Made by a program: the position numbers and the translations under genes
In this document: one piece after another, positions 18,162 through 26,143 of the stretch
Position numbering within the stretch: position 1 is the stretch's first letter
Layout of the letters: every line of letters begins with the position of its first letter
Assembly (NCBI RefSeq): GCF_049546785.1
Contig: NZ_JBMWAN010000002.1
Location: 124,001-188,000, forward strand
Source: Nitrospira_D sp035465795
Lineage (GTDB): Bacteria > Nitrospirota > Nitrospiria > Nitrospirales > Nitrospiraceae
Length of the DNA stretch: 64,000 nucleotides
Reading direction: 5' to 3'
Notes under the pieces: model-generated
What the model saw: only the letters and a program-made list of their open reading frames with translations
Told to the model about the DNA's origin: nothing
Database searches by the model: none

Positions 18162-18560
18162 TCATGTGCCGGAAGCGGCCGTCCGCTCCGGCGCAACGGT
18201 CAACAGAAAGACCGCGTCTTCCGGCGCTTCCACCGCGTGGGGAAGCCCGGCCCGCAGGCTGAGCATCTGTCCTTCCGTGAGCGTCACGGCTTGCGATTCG
18301 GCGCTGAACGTGATGCGTCCTTCCAGCACCTGCACCGTGATCGGGCCGGCCGCGCGATGGGAGGACAGCGACGCTCCCGCGCGCAGCGCGACGAGCATCA
18401 CCCGCATCCCCTCCGTCCTGAAGAGCGGCATGGTCTGCCGTTCGCTCGTGCGCCATGCTTCCCCGCTTTTGAGTTGCCGCACCAGATCCCGCAGGTGCCA
18501 GGTCCCCGGCTGGGCGTCCGGGGGCAGCATGTCTAACGGCTTTCGCGATTGGTCCGTCAT
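18162..18560 (-). CDS. Cupin-domain protein
   Basis: 132 residues forming one double-stranded beta-helix: motif 1 around VALRAGASLSSHRAAGPITVQVLEGRI and motif 2 around GQMLSLRAGLPHAVEAPEDAVFLL. One His remains in each motif (SSHRA, LPHAVE), so metal binding is possible but with fewer ligands than usual. Similar small cupins accompany NO-handling genes in many denitrifier and nitrifier genomes. It begins 15 bp after the hemerythrin-like gene, consistent with one transcript. Confidence 0.8.
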   Translation of the reverse strand: MTDQSRKPLDMLPPDAQPGTWHLRDLVRQLKSGEAWRTSERQTMPLFRTEGMRVMLVALRAGASLSSHRAAGPITVQVLEGRITFSAESQAVTLTEGQMLSLRAGLPHAVEAPEDAVFLLTVAPERTAASGT

Positions 18561-18575
18561 CGTGACTCCTTCCGT

Positions 18576-19091
18576 TCATGCCGGATCGTGGTCGGGGAAG
18601 CGATGCCCCGCCCGTTCCAGCGCGCGACGCACGGCATTCATCACCGCCGGACTGTCCGAGTAGGGCATCACGGTCACCTCGGGCGCGGCCCGGAGGTTGG
18701 CCAGGATTCGCTCTGCCTCTGAACCGGCCAGCTCGTCACAGATCTCATACAAACCGGCCGCTCCTTCCTCCACCGCGTTGTGGTCTTCCAGGATGCTCCG
18801 GATCGTCGCCATGATCGCGACGGTCGGCGGCGGCATGAGCAGAGCGGCGAGGGCGCCATGGTCCAGCCGGAGCCTGGCTGCCACAGGAAGCGGCTCCCCG
18901 CCGCGCAATCGCTGGATTGCCGGGAGGAGAATCTTTTCTTCCATGCCGATATGCCGGAGGAGCCCGGCGCGGAATTGCGCGTAGGCCAACTCATCCACCT
19001 TGTCAGGCTGGGCCACGGCCGCTCCCAACAAGCCATCAAGCCTCCGGTGGTCTTCCGTCAGGAACTGTGTGAGCGGTCCGTCCTTTCGCAT
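18576..19091 (-). CDS. Hemerythrin-like HHE-domain protein
   Basis: 171 residues from the ATG at 19091, directly behind a GTG and with AGAGGGAG upstream. The four-helix bundle shows the expected iron ligands: EDHRRLD, LLRHIGMEEKILLPAI, RLDHGALAALL and LEDHNAVEEG. Bacterial proteins of this type bind a di-iron centre and serve O2/NO sensing, iron storage or repair of iron-sulfur proteins. A ~45-residue C-terminal extension (MPYSDSPAVMNAVRRALERAG) is not part of the bundle. It heads the minus-strand set hemerythrin, cupin, NnrS-like, MIP18-like. Confidence 0.85.
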   Translation of the reverse strand: MRKDGPLTQFLTEDHRRLDGLLGAAVAQPDKVDELAYAQFRAGLLRHIGMEEKILLPAIQRLRGGEPLPVAARLRLDHGALAALLMPPPTVAIMATIRSILEDHNAVEEGAAGLYEICDELAGSEAERILANLRAAPEVTVMPYSDSPAVMNAVRRALERAGHRFPDHDPA

Positions 19092-19355
19092 CACCCGGCG
19101 CTCCCTCTTTCGACAGAGAAGATGCCCTCATTCACGCTCCGGCCACCATGACGTAGATCATAATTCCGGACAGATGCTCGCCCGGCTCCACCCATATCCT
19201 GCCGGAGGCCTCCGTAACAGAACATGAAGAAGTTCCAGGCTAGTGACTTGGGGATGGTGTGTCAATGCGACAATCAGGACTCACGTTCACGTTGTCGCCT
19301 GGCAGGTGATCGCACCGGCGCGACAAAAGTCCCGCACGCCTCTCTCCGTCGCCGG

Positions 19356-19832
19356 TCAGATGTGAGGAGTCTGCGTCACAAGTTGCTGGAGCTGATCGAG
19401 AAAGCCGCGCTGGCCCGGGTGGATTTTCGCGCGAGCGGCGGGGAAATCGAACCAGCCTCCACGATCCACTTCCGGAAATTCCTGTTTCTTCCCGGAGTGC
19501 GGCGGCCATTCCAGCGAGAAGGTATTGCTCTTCACCGTGGTCACATCGATGTCTCCCTCCAGGGCCCAGGCCGATATGATCTTTCCGCTCGGCTGCGTGA
19601 GGGGCGACAGGGCGGACAACGTCCCGCTGACTTCGGCGCCGGTTTCTTCGCAGAACTCGCGTGTCGCTGTGGCCAGGGGATCCTCGCCCTCCTGATATTC
19701 GCCTTTGGGAATGGACCAGGCCCCGTCATCCTTCCGCGCCCAATAGGGTCCGCCCGGATGGACAAGAAAAACCTCCGTTGTACTACCGCGCCGGCGATAC
19801 AGCAGGATGCCTGCACTCAACTTCTTTGCCAT
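19356..19832 (-). CDS. NUDIX hydrolase
   Basis: 158 residues from the ATG at 19832 (MAKKLSAGILLYRRRG), where NUDIX homology begins. The NUDIX box is complete: GEYQEGEDPLATATREFCEE followed by TGAEV, fitting GX5EX7REUXEEXGU. C-terminal residues SNTFSLEWPPHSGKKQEFPE and EVDRGGWFDF resemble the DUF4379/Ap4A-type branch, which often hydrolyses diadenosine polyphosphates or diphosphoinositol-like substrates; the exact substrate is uncertain. It stands alone, with ~260 bp separating it from the hemerythrin gene downstream. Confidence 0.88.
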   Translation of the reverse strand: MAKKLSAGILLYRRRGSTTEVFLVHPGGPYWARKDDGAWSIPKGEYQEGEDPLATATREFCEETGAEVSGTLSALSPLTQPSGKIISAWALEGDIDVTTVKSNTFSLEWPPHSGKKQEFPEVDRGGWFDFPAARAKIHPGQRGFLDQLQQLVTQTPHI

Positions 19833-19949
19833 CAGTGCCCCCGGAGCAATGAATCCCGCGCAAGGCGTGATTGCCGCGAATCTTTTTCCCCGTCGATGTC
19901 TCTGATGTAGCAGAAGCCGGTAACTCCCCGGCATGAAACGAGGTGATCA

Positions 19950-20099
19950 ATGGTGCATAGCCTAATCGATGGCATGCTCGCAATGGAAGGGTTGCTCACG
20001 GCCACCCTGGTTTCCTACTGGGCCATGAAAGCCTTCGAACCGGACGCAGCGGCCATCCCTGTAACAGTCCGGCGGTCCCGCTTGAAAAAATCCGCCTAA
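19950..20099 (+). CDS. Possible small membrane-associated peptide
   Basis: A 49-codon frame starts at an ATG with AGGTGATC just upstream (MVHSLIDGMLAMEGLLTATL) and contains one hydrophobic stretch before a basic end (VRRSRLKKSA). It ends 178 bp before the transglycosylase start. No family recognised; support is only the ribosome site and a membrane-like segment. Confidence 0.3.
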   Translation: MVHSLIDGMLAMEGLLTATLVSYWAMKAFEPDAAAIPVTVRRSRLKKSA

Positions 20100-20276
20100 A
20101 CCGGGCCGATTGTCGCCGGGCCTGCGTGAGTGAGCAGAGCCCGGCAACGGGCGGCTTCATCGACTTCTCCCCTGCCCTCACGGCCTCCGTCCAATGAGCT
20201 GCTCCGGCGCATGAACGTGGCGGCTGCGTCACACAAGACGAAGAGCCCGCCGGTCGTTTTCAGTTATAGTGAGCGC

Positions 20277-21173
20277 ATGTCGCCCCGGGCCCCTCGCCGC
20301 AATACCAGATCTCCTCGCCGCAGGCGGCGCTCCCGCCGTTCTTCCGTACTCGCCTCCCTTTGGCGTTTCACGCTCTCACGCTGGCGCGAGGTACGAAGGC
20401 TCCTGCGCGCGGTGCGAAGGGCTCCCCCCTTCATGCGCCTGGTCATCAGCGCGGTCCTCCTCCTGACCCTGTGGCTCACGGTGAACTGGGCCTATCACGC
20501 GTTCAACAAACCGACCGAGGTCCTGTTTCCCCTGGACCACGCGTTGAACAAAGGTCCGTCGGACACCTGGAAGGAGTACGGCCCGCTCTTCCGCCAACAT
20601 GCGACCGCTGTCATCACCCCGGAGTTGCTGGCGGCGCTGGCCCAGGCGGAAGGCGCGGGCAATCCGGTGGCGCGGACCTACTGGCGCTGGCACCTCTCGT
20701 GGAATCCCTTCGAGTGGTATCAACCGGCATCAAGCGCGGTGGGGATGTACCAGATCACGGACGGGACGTTCCGCGAGGCGACCCGCTACTGTGTCCACGA
20801 CCATGTGGTGGTCGAGGACGGCCCCTGGCATGACCTGAACTCCTGCTGGTTCAATCGTTTCTACACGCGGGTGCTCCCCAGCCATGCCATCGAGTTGACG
20901 GCGGCCCAGTTGGATCGCGCAGTCGCCCGCGCGCTCGGGCACCGGCAGAGCGGCAGCACGACCCTGAGACAGAAGCAGGATCTGGCCGCCCTGATTCACC
21001 TCTGCGGGGCCGGAGCGGGCCAGGACTATGCCAGGCGCGGGTTGCGGCTGAGCCCCCATCAACGATGCGGCGACCACGACGTGCAGACCTACCTCACCAG
21101 AATCAATCTCCTGAAAAGCCAGTTCGCCGCGTTGATGGCAGGAGGGCACAAAACAATCCGGCAGTCACGCTAG
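20277..21173 (+). CDS. Membrane-anchored lysozyme-like lytic transglycosylase
   Basis: 298 residues from the ATG at 20277; the frame is open upstream to 20130 with another ATG at 20211, and no start has a strong ribosome site. A very basic cytoplasmic head (SPRRRRRSRRSS) precedes one membrane anchor (LVISAVLLLTLWLTVNWAY). The periplasmic part has the catalytic-Glu region LLAALAQAEGAGNPVAR, followed by SSAVGMYQITDGTFREA, the GxYQIT-type motif of SLT/lysozyme folds. Four or more cysteines (CVHDH, SCWFN, HLCGAG, QRCGD) could form disulfides. It probably cleaves peptidoglycan during envelope remodelling. Confidence 0.75.
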   Translation: MSPRAPRRNTRSPRRRRRSRRSSVLASLWRFTLSRWREVRRLLRAVRRAPPFMRLVISAVLLLTLWLTVNWAYHAFNKPTEVLFPLDHALNKGPSDTWKEYGPLFRQHATAVITPELLAALAQAEGAGNPVARTYWRWHLSWNPFEWYQPASSAVGMYQITDGTFREATRYCVHDHVVVEDGPWHDLNSCWFNRFYTRVLPSHAIELTAAQLDRAVARALGHRQSGSTTLRQKQDLAALIHLCGAGAGQDYARRGLRLSPHQRCGDHDVQTYLTRINLLKSQFAALMAGGHKTIRQSR

Positions 21174-21221
21174 CCTCTGCTCAACAGGACCAGCCGGGAG
21201 ATTTCTGCTACTCTCCCCTCC

Positions 21222-22136
21222 ATGCCTACGTCCCTGCAAGCCTTCCTGATTCTGTTCATCGTCGGCGCGGCCCTGCGTCTGTCCGGCCTCCTCGCCAAGC
21301 AACACGCGGAGCGGCTGGGCACATTCGTCTTTTCCGTCACCCTGCCGGCCACCATTCTCGTCTCGCTGGATCGCGTGGTCTTCGCACCGACGGCCTGGAA
21401 GCTGCCGCTGGCCGCCTGCCTCGTGTCGCTGCCGCTGGTGCTCGCCTCCTGGCCCCTCGTCCGCCTGCTGCACCTCGCTCGCCCGACGCAAGGCGGGTTC
21501 CTGCTCGCCGTCGGCTGCATCAATTCCGTGTACTTCGCCTATCCCGTGGCTCTGGCGACCTTCGGCGAAGAGGGACTCGCGCAGGCGATTCTCTTCGACC
21601 TCGGCCAAACCACGCTCACCCTCACAGCCCTCTATGCGCTGGCGTTGTGGCATGGCACCGCCTCCCCCTCTGCGCGCTCGTCGCTGACGCGCCTGCTTTC
21701 CGCGCCCCCGCTCTGGGCCTTGACCGTCATGCTGGCGTTGAAGGCCGCCGGGCTCTATCTGCCCTCCCGGCTCCACGACGTCTTGACGCCGGTGCACCTC
21801 ATGACGACCCCGCTCGCGAGCCTGGTGCTCGGCCTCTCGATCAGTCTGGATGCGGTGCGGCGGACCTGGCCACTGACCTGCCTGGGCGTGGCGGTGCGGA
21901 TGGGCGGCGGGCTGTTGCTGGGATGGATTGTAACCTGGTTGCTGGGGCTCACTGGTCTGGAACAGGCGGTGGTGATCCTGATCGCGGGGATGCCCTCGGC
22001 GGTGACGGCGGTGATCTTCGCGGCGGAAACCGGCCTGGATGAAGATCTGGTCGCCTCGATCGTGGCGCTCTCGATCTGTCTCGGCGTGGCGCTGCTTCCC
22101 TGGCTGCCTTACCTGGCGGCCGCGCTGTTACGATAG
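21222..22136 (+). CDS. AEC-family transporter (auxin efflux carrier type)
   Basis: 304 residues with about ten membrane helices in two five-helix halves, as in AEC permeases. Characteristic stretches are LLAKQHAERLGTFVFSVTLP near the start, VGCINSVYFAYPVALATFGE in the middle and IAGMPSAVTAVIFAAETGLD near the end. Bacterial relatives export or import small organic acids; the substrate here is not predictable. It follows the transglycosylase by 48 bp on the same strand, but no functional link is evident. Confidence 0.88.
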   Translation: MPTSLQAFLILFIVGAALRLSGLLAKQHAERLGTFVFSVTLPATILVSLDRVVFAPTAWKLPLAACLVSLPLVLASWPLVRLLHLARPTQGGFLLAVGCINSVYFAYPVALATFGEEGLAQAILFDLGQTTLTLTALYALALWHGTASPSARSSLTRLLSAPPLWALTVMLALKAAGLYLPSRLHDVLTPVHLMTTPLASLVLGLSISLDAVRRTWPLTCLGVAVRMGGGLLLGWIVTWLLGLTGLEQAVVILIAGMPSAVTAVIFAAETGLDEDLVASIVALSICLGVALLPWLPYLAAALLR

Positions 22137-22151
22137 GCGCGCGCCGCGGGT

Positions 22152-22445
22152 TTAGGAGACGCGGGACACCGCCCGCTCCAGTATCTCGTGAATGAGGGTC
22201 TGATAAGGCTTCCGCTGCCGGGCCGCCATTTTCCGCAACTGACTGATGAGCCAGGGCGAAAGCCGCAGGGCGATGAGTTGCTGGGCCATTTTCCCGGACG
22301 GCCGCCCGACCTGGCGGGCGCGCCGGAACTCTTCTTCGGTGGACTCCGGAATGTCCGAGAAATCAGGGCGCGAAGCGGAGGTAGGCTCGGCCTTCCCGCT
22401 CGCTCGCGTGCCGCGCGCTGATGATCCGAACCGTTTCTTGTTCAT
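22152..22445 (-). CDS. brnA: BrnA-type antitoxin
   Basis: 97 residues from the ATG at 22445, preceded by CAGGAGAACG. The N-terminal half is disordered (SGKAEPTSASRPDFSDIPES); the C-terminal half holds a ribbon-helix-helix-like segment (ALRLSPWLISQLRKMAARQ, then TLIHEILERAV) that dimerises, binds DNA and blocks the toxin. The start lies inside the toxin gene, an 83-bp overlap that is larger than usual. Toxin-first order is standard for BrnTA. Autorepression of the operon is known for the family; I did not locate an operator. Confidence 0.85.
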   Translation of the reverse strand: MNKKRFGSSARGTRASGKAEPTSASRPDFSDIPESTEEEFRRARQVGRPSGKMAQQLIALRLSPWLISQLRKMAARQRKPYQTLIHEILERAVSRVS

Positions 22446-22653
22446 GTTCCGTTCTCCTGATCGTATAGACAACGAGCACGAGCCATTTGTTCGCCGAGAG
22501 GCCGAGCCGCTTAAACCTGCGTTCGTGGGCCCCCTCGGAAACCTCGTCCCAGTCGAGCCCGTTGGCATCGCAAAAGACGGTGGCCGCCTCCTCAAACGGG
22601 ACGCCGTGCTTCTCCACGTTGGCCTTGGCCTTTGGAATATCCCAGGTAAACAC
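22363..22653 (-). CDS. brnT: BrnT-type ribonuclease toxin
   Basis: 96 residues, the usual BrnT size. Family signature sequence is present: FTWDIPKAKANVEKHGVPFE, EEAATVFCDANGLDWDE, ERRFKRLGLSANKWLVLVVY and the C-terminal VRIISARHASEREGRAYL with the conserved RxISAR. BrnT has a RelE-like fold and cleaves RNA when free of BrnA. It is the first gene of the pair. Toxin residues look intact, so the module is likely active. Confidence 0.9.
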   Translation of the reverse strand: MFTWDIPKAKANVEKHGVPFEEAATVFCDANGLDWDEVSEGAHERRFKRLGLSANKWLVLVVYTIRRTEHEQETVRIISARHASEREGRAYLRFAP

Positions 22654-22755
22654 GCGACTGTAGATACAGCAATTCGGCGATCGTTACAATCAGCCTAGAC
22701 CCGCTCACTTTTCCCTTTTCCTCCGCCCCCGACTTCACGTACCCTTTCCGCCTGT

Positions 22756-23637
22756 ATGGACCATCCCGCCTCGTTCCTCAAACCCGGCGCCCTCTGGCCT
22801 GCGTTGCTTAAGGCCACGGCCCATGCCCGGATCAGAAAAGCCATCCTCTCCATCCCCACGAAGCCGGAGCTGATCGAACAAAGCGGCGTGGCCTTTCAGG
22901 TGCGCGTGATCACGGCCTTGGCAAAAAAGGAGGAGGGAACGGCCGCGCAGCCGAATGCCAACCCCTTTCTGCCCTATGATCCCGATCTCTTCGTGGCGGA
23001 GCTTTCCCCGACTCATGTGGCCTTGCTGAACAAGTTCAACGTGGTCGATCACCACGTCTTGATGGTGACGCGCGCGTTCGAAGATCAGGCGACGCTGCTC
23101 ACGCGCGAGGATTGCGCGGCCCTGCTCCTCTGCCTTGCCGAGATCGACGGACTGGGTTTTTACAATGCCGGCCCTGCCGCCGGAGCCAGCCAACGCCACA
23201 AACATCTGCAACTGATCCCCCTGGCCGCTCTCCCCGATCCCCGGCCGCCGATCGAGCCGCTGTTGCAGTCTGTGCAGATGGCCGGTGCGACAGGAACAGC
23301 GCCGGGCTTCCCGTTCCTGCATGCCTACGCGCCGATGCATCCGGACTGGCTGGACCAATGGAACGACGGAGCCTCTGCCTTGCTCGCCTGTTATCGGTCG
23401 CTGCTGCGCGCCGTCGGCTTGTCGGATGAGGCACCCTCAACCCCCTACAACCTGCTCGTCACGCGACAGTGGCTGCTGCTGGTGCCCCGGTCTGAGGAGT
23501 TTTTCGAGGGAATCTCGATCAATGCGCTGGGGTTTGCCGGGGCGTTGCTGGTGAAGGACGAGGCGCAGCTTGCCATCCTACGGACGTGCGGCCCCATGAC
23601 CGCGCTCCGGCACGTGGCGCTGCCTCGGAAGTCGTGA
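22756..23637 (+). CDS. ATP adenylyltransferase / Ap4A phosphorylase
   Basis: 293 residues, similar in size to yeast Apa2-type enzymes. The HIT-like active site is visible as GASQRHKHLQLIPL, with the catalytic His triad, following the substrate region NPFLPYDPDLFVAELSPTHV. The second domain contains TPYNLLVTRQWLLLVPRSEE. The enzyme phosphorolyses diadenosine tetraphosphate to ATP and ADP in the cytoplasm. It stands alone between BrnTA and a small lipoprotein gene; no ribosome site is obvious before the ATG at 22756. Confidence 0.85.
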   Translation: MDHPASFLKPGALWPALLKATAHARIRKAILSIPTKPELIEQSGVAFQVRVITALAKKEEGTAAQPNANPFLPYDPDLFVAELSPTHVALLNKFNVVDHHVLMVTRAFEDQATLLTREDCAALLLCLAEIDGLGFYNAGPAAGASQRHKHLQLIPLAALPDPRPPIEPLLQSVQMAGATGTAPGFPFLHAYAPMHPDWLDQWNDGASALLACYRSLLRAVGLSDEAPSTPYNLLVTRQWLLLVPRSEEFFEGISINALGFAGALLVKDEAQLAILRTCGPMTALRHVALPRKS

Positions 23638-23667
23638 TCGCGTGATGGCTGAACACAGGAGGTTCTT

Positions 23668-23829
23668 ATGACACGTCGTCTACCCGCTCTCGTAGTGGCA
23701 ATGGTGATCCTGTGCGGTCTCACGTCCGGCTGCATTCCGCGCCACCCGCCGCACACGCCTCAGCCTGTGCCCGAAGCTCCCGGCCGACAGTCGAGCCCGG
23801 CTATTGAGCCCCAAGGGACGACGAGCTGA
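23668..23829 (+). CDS. Short lipoprotein
   Basis: 53 residues with a clear CAGGAGG site before the ATG at 23668. A lipoprotein signal (LVVAMVILCGLTSGC) ends in a lipobox LTSG-C, giving a mature, Pro-rich peptide of about 33 residues (PRHPPHTPQPVPEAPGRQ). It would be lipid-anchored at the envelope. No family is recognised. It follows the Ap4A phosphorylase by 30 bp and may be co-transcribed. Confidence 0.6.
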   Translation: MTRRLPALVVAMVILCGLTSGCIPRHPPHTPQPVPEAPGRQSSPAIEPQGTTS

Positions 23830-23956
23830 TGGCGAATGGCTGGGGAATGGAACTGCTAGCCTATCGGACAAACCGCAGCCGGATCTCGCGACGCACCATT
23901 CTCTCTCGCTTGGCCAGCCGCGGGTCAAGAGGCGCCCGGCTCGATCGTCCTGACCC

Positions 23957-25153
23957 TTAGGGTGCCCCCACTGGAGCGACGAGTTCTTGCGGATGTTCGA
24001 GGATACGCTGCAACTCTTTCAGAAACTCCGCACCCATCACGCCATCGATAGCGCGGTGATCGCAGGATAACGTCACCTGCATCCGTCGGCCGACCCTCAC
24101 GCTGCCCGCTGCGACGACCGGCACTTCCCGGATGGCGCCCACGGCCAGCGATGCGGCCTGTGGCGGGATGAGCACGGCAATGAAGTTGTCCACGTCAAAC
24201 ATGCCGAGATTGGAAATGGAGAACGTGGCACCCGTGTATTCCTGCGGTTGCAACCGCTTCTGCTTGGCCCGCTCGATGAGCGCGCGTGATTCTGCCATGA
24301 TCGCCTCCAGCGTCTTCGCGCCGCAATCGCGAATGACGGGTGTGATCAGGCCGTCCTCCATGCCGACGGCCACGCCGATATCGATCCGCCCATAGGTTCT
24401 GATGACGTCTCCAAGATAGGACACGTTGATCTCCGGGTGTTTGGTGAGCGCCATCGCCGAGGCTTTGATCAGCAGATCGGTAATCGAGGGATGAGGCTGG
24501 CGGCGTTGCTTGAATTGCTCGCGAAACTGCTGCGCCGCCTCCATGTCGATTTCCCTCGTCAGATAGAAGTGCGGCACCGGCGCCTTGCTCTGGACCGTGG
24601 CCCGGGCGATGGCTTTCCGCATGAGGGTCAGCGGCTGATCGGTTCCGGCAGGCAGGCCCGACATGGCGGGGCCTTGCGCCTTCAGTATGTCTACTTCGAC
24701 GATGCGTCCGCCCGGGCCGGTGCCGTCAATCGTAGACAGATCGATACCCCGCTCGGCGGCCAGGGCTTTCGCGCGAGGGGAGGCGATGGGGCGGGCCCCC
24801 TCTGTGCGGACGGGGGACGCAGGCGGCGGGGCGGTTGATGCCGCGGCGGTGGGCTTGGTTCCGGTAGAGGGTGCGGCCGTGACCTGGTCGGTCAAGGCCG
24901 GCGTGATATCTTCCTCCGCCTCGGCGATCACAGCCAGCAAGGTTCCAGACTGCACCGTTTCGCCGCCCCGCACCAGGATTTTGCGCAGAATGCCGGAGGC
25001 GAACGCCTCGAGATCCATCACCGCCTTGTCGGTTTCAATTTCGGCGAGGGCCTCCCCGGCCTGCACATGATCCCCCTCGCGTTTCTTCCACTCCAGGAGA
25101 ATCCCTTCTTCCATCGTATCCGTGAGTTTGGGCATGACCACTCGGCTCGCCAT
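23957..25153 (-). CDS. pdhC: Dihydrolipoamide acetyltransferase (pyruvate dehydrogenase E2)
   Basis: 398 residues from the ATG at 25153, preceded by GGGGAGGAG. Domains in order: lipoyl domain with the lipoylated Lys in AEIETDKAVMDLEA (K43), an Ala/Pro/Thr linker, the E3/E1-binding domain (ASPRAKALAAERGIDLSTID, then GTGPGGRIVEVDIL) and the catalytic acyltransferase core ending in the HxxxDG site CDHRAIDGVMGAEFL. It transfers acetyl from lipoyl-lysine to CoA. Third gene of the E1alpha-E1beta-E2 operon, 13 bp after E1beta. No E3 (lipoamide dehydrogenase) is in the window. Confidence 0.93.
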   Translation of the reverse strand: MASRVVMPKLTDTMEEGILLEWKKREGDHVQAGEALAEIETDKAVMDLEAFASGILRKILVRGGETVQSGTLLAVIAEAEEDITPALTDQVTAAPSTGTKPTAAASTAPPPASPVRTEGARPIASPRAKALAAERGIDLSTIDGTGPGGRIVEVDILKAQGPAMSGLPAGTDQPLTLMRKAIARATVQSKAPVPHFYLTREIDMEAAQQFREQFKQRRQPHPSITDLLIKASAMALTKHPEINVSYLGDVIRTYGRIDIGVAVGMEDGLITPVIRDCGAKTLEAIMAESRALIERAKQKRLQPQEYTGATFSISNLGMFDVDNFIAVLIPPQAASLAVGAIREVPVVAAGSVRVGRRMQVTLSCDHRAIDGVMGAEFLKELQRILEHPQELVAPVGAP

Positions 25154-25166
25154 GGTTCTCCTCCCC

Positions 25167-26135
25167 TCACACAAGCGACTTGACGGCCTCAATCACGCGC
25201 GGCAGGTCCGGGATGGCCGCATCCTCCAGCGGACGGCTATAGGGCATCGGCACGTCTTCGCCGGTCACGCGCACGATCGGGGCATCCAAATGGTCGAACG
25301 CGGCCGAGTAGACGCTCTCGGCAATCTGCGCCCCCAGCCCGCAAAAACGCCAGCCTTCTTCGACGATGACCAGACGCCCGGTCTTCTTCACCGACGAGGC
25401 GATCGTCTCAAGATCTAATGGTTTCAGTGTACGCGGATCGATCACCTCGGCCTCGATGCCCTCTCGACTCAGGACCTCGGCGGCCTCCAACGCGAGGAGG
25501 AGCATCTTCGAATAGGCGACGACGGTGACGTCGCGCCCGAGCCGTTTCACCTCGGCGACACCAATGGGAACGGTGTACTCCCCTTCCTGCACCTCGCCCT
25601 TGGTGCCGTACAACAACTGCGCTTCGATGAAGATGACGGGGTTCTTGTCCCGGATGGCACTCTTGAGCAGACCCTTCGCATCGTGCGGCGTGGCGGGCGC
25701 GATCACTTTCAGACCTGGCACATGGCAGAACCAGGCTTCCAGGCTTTGTGAGTGCTGGGCTCCTAACTGGTGGGCGGCGCTGCCGGGACCACGGATGACG
25801 AGCGGCACCGACAGTTGCCCCCCCGACATGTACGGGATTTTGGCGGCGTTGTTGACGATCTGATCGAGCGCGAGAATGCCGAAGTTCATCGTCATGAGCT
25901 CGACGATCGGATGGAGTCCCGCCATGGCGGCGCCGATGGCCAGGCCGGTGAAGCCGGCTTCCGTGATCGGCGTGTCAATCACCCGCCGGGGGCCGAATTC
26001 CTCGAGGAAGCCCTTGCTGACCTTGAAGGCGCCCTGATAGGAGGCGACCTCTTCGCCGATCAAGAAGATGCGCGGGTCACGACGCATCTCCTCGCACATG
26101 GCCTGGTTGAGGGCTTCCCGATAGGACAGCACCAT
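25167..26135 (-). CDS. pdhB: Pyruvate dehydrogenase E1 component, beta subunit
   Basis: 322 residues, full family length. Signature regions are YREALNQAMCEEMRRDPRIF near the start, the TPP-site region around the glutamate in RVIDTPITEAGFTGLAIGAA, the core VELMTMNFGILALDQIVNNA, and a transketolase C-terminal domain (LVIVEEGWRFCGLGAQIAES). With E1alpha it decarboxylates pyruvate on thiamine diphosphate and acetylates the lipoyl group of E2. It lies 8 bp from E1alpha and 13 bp from E2. A branched-chain or acetoin substrate cannot be fully excluded. Confidence 0.93.
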   Translation of the reverse strand: MVLSYREALNQAMCEEMRRDPRIFLIGEEVASYQGAFKVSKGFLEEFGPRRVIDTPITEAGFTGLAIGAAMAGLHPIVELMTMNFGILALDQIVNNAAKIPYMSGGQLSVPLVIRGPGSAAHQLGAQHSQSLEAWFCHVPGLKVIAPATPHDAKGLLKSAIRDKNPVIFIEAQLLYGTKGEVQEGEYTVPIGVAEVKRLGRDVTVVAYSKMLLLALEAAEVLSREGIEAEVIDPRTLKPLDLETIASSVKKTGRLVIVEEGWRFCGLGAQIAESVYSAAFDHLDAPIVRVTGEDVPMPYSRPLEDAAIPDLPRVIEAVKSLV

Positions 26136-26143
26136 GGATGGTC

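Noticed and set aside
19255..19280. FNR/NNR-like box between the NUDIX and hemerythrin genes
   Set aside because: TTGTC and TGACA are present but not as a true inverted pair with 4-nt spacing, so the match to TTGAT-N4-ATCAA is too weak.
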